Shown: in pieces, positions 5,295-8,872 of the stretch
Layout: each line of letters opens with the position of its first letter
Position numbering within the stretch: the stretch's first letter is position 1
From: an uncultured Eubacteriales bacterium
GTDB lineage: Bacteria; Bacillota; Clostridia; Lachnospirales; Lachnospiraceae
Length of the DNA stretch: 8,872 nucleotides
Direction of reading: 5' to 3'
Assembly: GCA_900321525.1 (NCBI GenBank)
Contig: ONWL01000041.1
Span: 1 to 8,872 of the forward strand
The notes under the pieces: generated by a model
Database searches by the model: none
What the model saw: only the letters and a program-made list of their open reading frames with translations
What the model was told of the DNA's origin: nothing
Position numbers and translations under genes: made by a program

Positions 5295-8075
5295 TTACTT
5301 GAAGCTTGGCAGTTCATCCTGTACCAGTACATTGCCGGCCCAGTACAGATTCTGAATCTTGGAGTTGCTGTTGTAGGAGAAGGTCAGCTCAGCCCAGCTC
5401 ATGAAGAATACCCATCTCTGATTCTGCAATTCAGAAGCAGTTGGAAGTGTATCGCACTCGCCGATGGCAATCAGCTTGTTCCCTGCTACATCTAATGCGG
5501 TCTGGTATTTCTTGCTTGTATAACCGTCGCCGTTGTAGAAGTCCACTGCGAAGATATCCCAGTAGTTGTTGCCTGGGTTGTAGTTTGCCCAGTTGTAATC
5601 CAGATCCTGCATATCCCATACCCAGATCAGGTTGTTCAGGCCCCAGTTGCACTCTAAGTAGTTACGGGTCAGTCTGTACAATGCACCTGTACCGTTGGTA
5701 CCGGTACGGCCTGCCCACCAGAACAGGGACTGATTCATTTCATGGAACGGACGAACCATGACGGTGACACCCTTATCCTGTAAGTAAGACAGGTAAGAAC
5801 CATAGGTATCCAGTCTGGACTTCCAGGTCTTGTTTAAGGAACCGCCGTCTGTGATCAGGTCATTCCACTGAGAATCAGATAAGTTCAGGCACACATCATT
5901 GTCCCAGTTACCGGTCTCAGACTTGGTAGGAGAGGTTACATGGAACATAATCTGTACGATAGAACCTCTGTTCCACTGCTTTTCACATTCATAAATCATA
6001 TTCCATCTGTTGTTGACATCATCAGAGGAGAAGAGGAAGTCGCCACTCCACAGTCCCGGATAATCACCGGTCAGCGCATAAATGGAATCGGTCTGCTTGG
6101 ACGGATTGGAGTTGGGCTCTCTGTTGTGGATTCCACTGATGCTGTAGGAACCATTGATGTTGTACATATATGCCAGTACCGGATTGGTCTGGTATACTTC
6201 AAACTCAGTGATGGCAAATCCCTGAGAAGTTGCTCTGTTGATACAGTAAACCTTTACATAACGGGCATTGGTTGGAATAAAGCTTAAGGATTCTGCTGCA
6301 CAGGTACCACTGTAATTGGAATACTGGGTGGTCCAGGTATTGCCATCGGTAGAGGTCTGAATCTGGAAGGAAGATGCATATGCACTGCCCCATTTGATCT
6401 TTACTTTGGCGATGTTGTAAGTGGCACCTAAATCCACCGTAAAGTTCTGCTCATTTGCGTAAGAAGACATCCAGTAAGTACTGCCGTTTCCGTCTACTGC
6501 ATTGGCTGCAGGGTTGCTGGAAGAATAGGTACTGGTGGCAGTTACAGTCTTACCATATGCCAGGTTGGCAAAGGTGCTGCTTGCAGTGGCAACGGTATCA
6601 CCGGTAGAGGTGTTAGAAGTATTGCCGCTGGAAGTATTTCCTGTATTGGAAGAAGAACTGCCGTTTCCGTATACTTCGAATTCATAGAAAGAGAATCCAT
6701 AAGAGGTGGCACGCTTGATACAATATACCTTCACATATCTTGCAGATACGGTGTCAAAGGTCAAAGTTTCCGTACCGCCTTTGCAGTTCCAGTTGGAGTA
6801 AACAGTGGTCCATGTGGAATTGTCACTGGAAACCTGAACCTGATACTGTGCGGCATAAGCAGCTTCCCATGCAATCTTCACGCTGGATACATTGTAAGTG
6901 CCACCTAAATCTACGATAAAGTTCTGGTTGTCTGCATAAGAAGAAGACCATCTGGTGTTGCCATTTCCATCCAGTGCATAAGAAGCAGCATGTTCAGAAG
7001 ATTCTGTGGAACTGACGGTTGCAGTCTTGCCATATGCCAGATTTTCATTAGAACTGGTAGTAGTTGTAGTCGTATTGGTGGTTTCTGTACTTGTATTAGA
7101 AGAAGTATTGGTATTTGTAGAGGAATTGGTTGTAGTAGAAGCAGAACCATATACCTCAAATTCATACAGAGAGAACCCATAAGAGGTTGCACGCTTGATG
7201 CAGTATACTTTTACATATCTTGCAGAAACTGCATCAAAGGTTAAAGTTTCTGTGCCACCTTTGCCATTCCAGTTGGAGTAAACAGTGGTCCATGTGGAGT
7301 TGTCACTGGAAACCTGAATCTGATACTGAGAAGCATAAGCAGCTTCCCATGCGATCTTTACGCTGGATATGGTATAAGTGGCACCCAGGTCTACGGCAAA
7401 GTTCTGATTGTCTGCGTAAGAGGAAGACCATCTGGTGTTGCCATTGCCATCTACTGCATAGGAACCGACATGATCGGAAGATTCCACAGAGCTGACAGCG
7501 GTGGTTTTGCCGTATGCTAAATTGGTGCCGGAAGTAGTAGTGGTGCCAGTGCTGGTATTTCCTGTATTGGTGGAAGTACTAGTGGCAGCAGTACCGTATA
7601 CTTCAAACTCATACAGGGAGAAGCCATAGGATGTGGCACGCTTGATGCAGTACAGCTTCACATATCTGGCAGATGCTGCATCAAAAGTTAAGGTTTCTGT
7701 GCCACCCTTGCCACTCCAGTTGGAGTAAACAGTGGTCCATGTGGATTTGTCATTGGAGACCTGAATCTGGTACTGAGAAGCATAAGCGGCTTCCCATGCG
7801 ATTTTCACGCTGGTCACATTGTAAGTAGTGCCTAAGTCTACGATAAAGTTCTGGTTGTCTGTGTAACTGGAAGCCCATCTGGTGTTGCCGTTTGCATCCA
7901 CTGCATTGGAACCCGGATAGGCATCTGACTCTACAGAACTTACGGTTACGGACTTGCCATAGGCAAGATTTTCTGCTGCCTGTGCCGGAACATAAGCAGA
8001 CTCAAATAGAGCGGATAAAGACAATGCTGCTGTTAAAGTAAGGCCGATCACTTTTTGAAAATTGTGTTTCTTCAT
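5295..8075 (-). CDS. Secreted GH26 glycoside hydrolase, probable beta-mannanase, with four F5/8 type C modules
   Basis: A 926-residue secreted enzyme expected to hydrolyse beta-1,4-mannan (EC 3.2.1.78). The signal peptide is residues 1-34 (M-K-K-H-N-F-Q-K, hydrophobic core, A-Q-A-A). Four discoidin-like (F5/8 type C, CBM32-like) modules follow at about 35-161, 185-310, 345-470 and 504-628, joined by Ser/Thr/Asn linkers. The GH26 domain is 633-926. Its acid/base is E779 in R-P-F-H-E-M-N, followed by F-W-W-A-G; the likely nucleophile is E873 in I-A-I-G-E-C-D. G-I-H-N-R-E (648-653) and W-V-W-D-M-Q (818-823) also fit the family. The protein ends just after the catalytic domain with no sortase or S-layer anchor, so it is probably released or held by its modules. 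GH26 also contains lichenases and xylanases; mannan is favoured by the nearby epimerase and permeases. The ATG at 8075 is chosen because a signal peptide and a strong ribosome binding site begin there. Confidence 0.93.
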   Translation of the reverse strand: MKKHNFQKVIGLTLTAALSLSALFESAYVPAQAAENLAYGKSVTVSSVESDAYPGSNAVDANGNTRWASSYTDNQNFIVDLGTTYNVTSVKIAWEAAYASQYQIQVSNDKSTWTTVYSNWSGKGGTETLTFDAASARYVKLYCIKRATSYGFSLYEFEVYGTAATSTSTNTGNTSTGTTTTSGTNLAYGKTTAVSSVESSDHVGSYAVDGNGNTRWSSSYADNQNFAVDLGATYTISSVKIAWEAAYASQYQIQVSSDNSTWTTVYSNWNGKGGTETLTFDAVSARYVKVYCIKRATSYGFSLYEFEVYGSASTTTNSSTNTNTSSNTSTETTNTTTTTTSSNENLAYGKTATVSSTESSEHAASYALDGNGNTRWSSSYADNQNFIVDLGGTYNVSSVKIAWEAAYAAQYQVQVSSDNSTWTTVYSNWNCKGGTETLTFDTVSARYVKVYCIKRATSYGFSFYEFEVYGNGSSSSNTGNTSSGNTSNTSTGDTVATASSTFANLAYGKTVTATSTYSSSNPAANAVDGNGSTYWMSSYANEQNFTVDLGATYNIAKVKIKWGSAYASSFQIQTSTDGNTWTTQYSNYSGTCAAESLSFIPTNARYVKVYCINRATSQGFAITEFEVYQTNPVLAYMYNINGSYSISGIHNREPNSNPSKQTDSIYALTGDYPGLWSGDFLFSSDDVNNRWNMIYECEKQWNRGSIVQIMFHVTSPTKSETGNWDNDVCLNLSDSQWNDLITDGGSLNKTWKSRLDTYGSYLSYLQDKGVTVMVRPFHEMNQSLFWWAGRTGTNGTGALYRLTRNYLECNWGLNNLIWVWDMQDLDYNWANYNPGNNYWDIFAVDFYNGDGYTSKKYQTALDVAGNKLIAIGECDTLPTASELQNQRWVFFMSWAELTFSYNSNSKIQNLYWAGNVLVQDELPSFK
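6192..7973 (-). repeat. Four tandem F5/8 type C (CBM32-like) module repeats
   Basis: Modules in order of translation lie at 7973-7593, 7523-7146, 7043-6666 and 6566-6192. Each begins N-L-A-Y-G-K and ends near E-F-E-V-Y, with a shared R-W-x-S-S-Y..N-Q-N-F-x-V-D-L-G core. Modules 2 and 3 differ at only 16 of 126 aligned residues by my count, and module 1 is similarly close; module 4 is clearly more diverged (Y-W-M-S-S-Y, K-W-G-S-A-Y). Linkers between them vary in length and are nearly all Ser, Thr, Asn and Gly. The near identity also extends to DNA, for example the repeated GGAGTAAACAGTGGTCCATG stretch in modules 1-3. Confidence 0.9.
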
Positions 8076-8298
8076 AGGAATTCTCCTTTCGTGAAAAAAT
8101 AAATCCAGACAGTGCCACCATACCCTCTGGCACATTTCAAGCTTGTCAACATTCCTATCGGTCAGGTGACCATGGACAAGTCTGCTTTGATGCCAACAGT
8201 ACAGTCTCACATAACTGAAAATACTCCCTCCTTTAATTGCATTTACAGGTCATGTGTGTGCGTGAATCACAACACAGCTGGTATTCAGTTGTTTTTAT
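8076..8298 (-). other. Long structured 5' leader of the GH26 transcript
   Basis: If transcription starts about 7 nt after the TATAAT box (8310-8305), the leader is about 223 nt. It contains GTGCCA/TGGCAC (8112-8117 with 8128-8133), a competing CCAGA/TCTGG pairing (8105-8109 with 8126-8130), and a nested hairpin CTTGTC/GACAAG (8142-8147 with 8175-8180) enclosing GGTC/GACC (8160-8163 with 8168-8171). On the minus strand the GTGCCA hairpin is followed by GGATTTATTTTTT. A Shine-Dalgarno-like AAAGGAGGG (8234-8226) precedes an ATG-TGA start-stop pair (8212-8207) by 13 nt. I matched no known riboswitch class. Confidence 0.45.
8083..8090 (-). promoter_or_regulatory. Ribosome binding site deciding the GH26 start
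   Basis: Reads GAAAGGAG on the minus strand, 7 nt before ATG 8075. It rules against the upstream GTG at 8210 that would add 45 residues before the signal peptide. Confidence 0.85.
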
Positions 8299-8304
8299 GA
8301 ACCC

Positions 8305-8310
8305 ATTATA
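8305..8310 (-). promoter_or_regulatory. -10 box of the GH26 promoter
   Basis: A perfect TATAAT on the minus strand. The hexamer 17 nt upstream (8333-8328) reads TATTTT, unlike TTGACA. A consensus -10 with no recognisable -35 suggests activator-dependent transcription, which fits the paired repeats starting 21 nt upstream. Confidence 0.6.
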
Positions 8311-8331
8311 CAAAACTCTCCAATCAAAAAA

Positions 8332-8373
8332 TATGCATATTTTTTGGAAAACTATGCATATTTTTGTGAAAAC
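8332..8373 (-). promoter_or_regulatory. Paired 21-bp direct repeat, probable regulator binding site
   Basis: Two adjacent 21-bp units (8332-8352 and 8353-8373) match at 19 of 21 positions. In plus-strand orientation each has TATGCATATTTTT, then two variable bases, then GAAAAC. The first copy lies within a perfect 22-nt palindrome (8325-8346, centre ATGCAT); the second has an 8-nt palindromic core, TATGCATA, at 8353-8360. A 21-bp period is two helical turns, so both sites face the same side. The proximal unit overlaps the expected -35 position, the geometry of AraC-type activators on araI1/araI2; two dimer-binding palindromes are an equal alternative. The regulator is not in the window. Confidence 0.6.
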
Positions 8374-8470
8374 AAAATTTTATATAAAAAAATCCAAAAA
8401 AGTGACAGTTATATGGGAGAAATCACACATATCATACTGTGGGTATAAAAAATAAGCTGTTCAATTGCAC
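8374..8470. other. AT-rich intergenic stretch, nothing recognised
   Basis: Very AT-rich sequence between the paired repeats and the minus-strand terminator. I see no gene. A plus-strand TGTGGGTATAAA (about 8440-8451) resembles a -10 region, but there is no convincing -35 and no gene start follows nearby. Confidence 0.4.
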
Positions 8471-8519
8471 AAAAAATAAGCGGCTCGTAGCGGTTCTATG
8501 CCCTCACCGTTACGAGCCG
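8471..8519 (-). terminator. Rho-independent terminator reading leftward
   Basis: CGGCTCGTAGCGGT (8481-8494) pairs with ACCGTTACGAGCCG (8506-8519) over 14 bp with one G-U pair and an 11-nt loop. On the minus strand it is followed by CTTATTTTTT (8480-8471). The plus strand lacks a T run. It begins 13 nt after the stop of the small minus-strand reading frame, as expected for a genuine gene end. Confidence 0.85.
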
Positions 8520-8532
8520 AAATTGGTTTCTA

Positions 8533-8676
8533 TCAGTTTGTGATGAATTGCAGGGCGTGCTGTCGGATTTGCTCCATCCGTTTGGCTGTCTCCTGGTTGC
8601 TGTAAGGCACCCGGTCAATGATTTTGTTGATGCAATCCCGTTCTATCAGGAATGCAAAACTTTCTTTGAAATTCAT
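8533..8676 (-). pseudogene. Short minus-strand reading frame, probable 3' gene remnant or small protein
   Basis: A 47-residue frame starts M-N-F-K-E-S-F-A-F-L-I-E-R and ends Q-H-A-L-Q-F-I-T-N. It looks coding: mixed charged and hydrophobic residues suited to amphipathic helices, and codon use (CTG, ATC, CAG, GAG, CGG) like the neighbouring genes. A strong terminator on the same strand starts 13 nt after its TGA. However, the ATG at 8676 has no ribosome binding site. The frame stays open only about 20 codons further upstream, through AT-rich sequence with no other start, to a TAG. I therefore favour the surviving C-terminal end of a gene whose front was lost, with a real small protein as the alternative. 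I do not recognise the family. The plus-strand frame over the same bases (from TTG 8548) has no ribosome binding site and is less convincing. Confidence 0.45.
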
Positions 8677-8716
8677 ATCAGTTATGATGTTCTGGAATAT
8701 AAAATAGAAAAAGTAC

Positions 8717-8744
8717 TTGACATTTCTGTTCTATGTGATATGAT
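8717..8744 (+). promoter_or_regulatory. Strong sigma-A-type promoter for the right-edge gene
   Basis: Perfect TTGACA (8717-8722), 16-nt spacer, TATGAT (8739-8744), with an extended -10 TG at 8736-8737. Transcription would start near 8751, giving a leader of about 50 nt. A second TTGACA (8749-8754) lies near the start point, and an imperfect dyad ACATATGA / TCATGTGT (about 8752-8775) follows, a possible operator. Confidence 0.7.
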
Positions 8745-8803
8745 GAGATTGACATATGAACATTTAATCATGTGTTGATTTGGAGCAGAGTAAGGAGGAA
8801 AAT

Positions 8804-8872
8804 ATGGCAGAAGAATATCTGGCGGCTCATGAGACTCTGGTAGAGCAAGTGTTGGAACAGCTTCCGGGGGAT
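8804..8872 (+). CDS. Unidentified gene, 3' end outside window
   Basis: The first 23 codons, beginning M-A-E-E-Y-L-A-A-H-E, run open off the right edge. AAGGAGG (8792-8798) lies 5 nt before the ATG, and the strong promoter at 8717-8744 points at it. The visible part is acidic and probably helical, with no signal peptide or membrane segment. Too little is present to assign a family. Confidence 0.75.
   Translation, partial: MAEEYLAAHETLVEQVLEQLPGD

Noticed and set aside
6192..7973. CRISPR-like or mobile repeat array
   Set aside because: The repeats are in-frame protein modules of about 126 residues with Ser/Thr linkers, not short repeats with unique spacers, and no cas or transposase gene is present.
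8076..8210. N-terminal extension of the GH26 protein by 45 residues to a GTG start
   Set aside because: The extension would precede a classical signal peptide, lacks a properly spaced ribosome binding site, and GAAAGGAG lies 7 nt before ATG 8075.
8076..8298. Known riboswitch (for example cyclic di-GMP) in the GH26 leader
   Set aside because: I could not match the conserved core of any class; only simple short hairpins are visible.
8548..8778. 76-residue plus-strand frame in the right intergenic region
   Set aside because: TTG start with no ribosome binding site, it overlaps the promoter at 8717-8744, and the opposite frame has better codon use and a matched terminator.

Overview
The window most likely comes from a Gram-positive gut or rumen bacterium of the Clostridia, probably Lachnospiraceae. 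The basis is moderate GC content, strong AGGAGG ribosome binding sites, a mannan-type sugar ABC permease pair next to a cellobiose 2-epimerase, and a secreted multimodular GH26 enzyme. The family-level assignment is inference from gene content. No ribosomal or other taxonomic marker is present.

Layout. Positions 1-2972 (+) form a compact sugar-uptake operon. It holds the 3' part of one ABC sugar permease, a second permease 2 nt downstream, and a cellobiose 2-epimerase. A 216-residue single-pass membrane protein of unknown function (2999-3649) follows after 26 nt and may be co-transcribed. A separate promoter (3735-3763) then drives a small membrane-anchored protein (3821-4183) built from four 13-residue D-x-[DT]-G-D-G-x-x-D units, which ends at a hairpin terminator. 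Next is a signal-peptide-less, CwlC-like N-acetylmuramoyl-L-alanine amidase with a C-terminal SPOR domain (4352-5113), preceded by a 13-bp perfect inverted repeat. A 14-bp hairpin (5211-5244) separates it from the convergent GH26 gene (5295-8075, - strand). The GH26 gene encodes a secreted enzyme with four tandem F5/8 type C (CBM32-like) modules and a C-terminal GH26 catalytic domain. Upstream of it lie a roughly 220-nt leader, a TATAAT box and a striking pair of 21-bp-spaced operator-like repeats. The right end holds a short minus-strand coding remnant (47 codons) with its own terminator, then a strong + strand promoter and the first 23 codons of an unidentified gene.

How it fits together. 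The secreted GH26 enzyme would bind and cut beta-mannan outside the cell. The ABC permeases would import the resulting oligosaccharides, and the epimerase would convert beta-1,4-mannobiose to mannosyl-glucose for a GH130 phosphorylase that is not in the window. This is the known clostridial mannan pathway, and assigning this locus to it is inference from gene content. The solute-binding protein expected with the permeases would lie left of the window. The amidase and the acidic repeat protein have separate signals and no visible link to mannan use.

I see no clear evidence of a wholly new system. The most worthwhile leads are the paired operator upstream of the GH26 gene, the small DxDGDG repeat protein, the unknown membrane protein in the epimerase operon and the minus-strand remnant.
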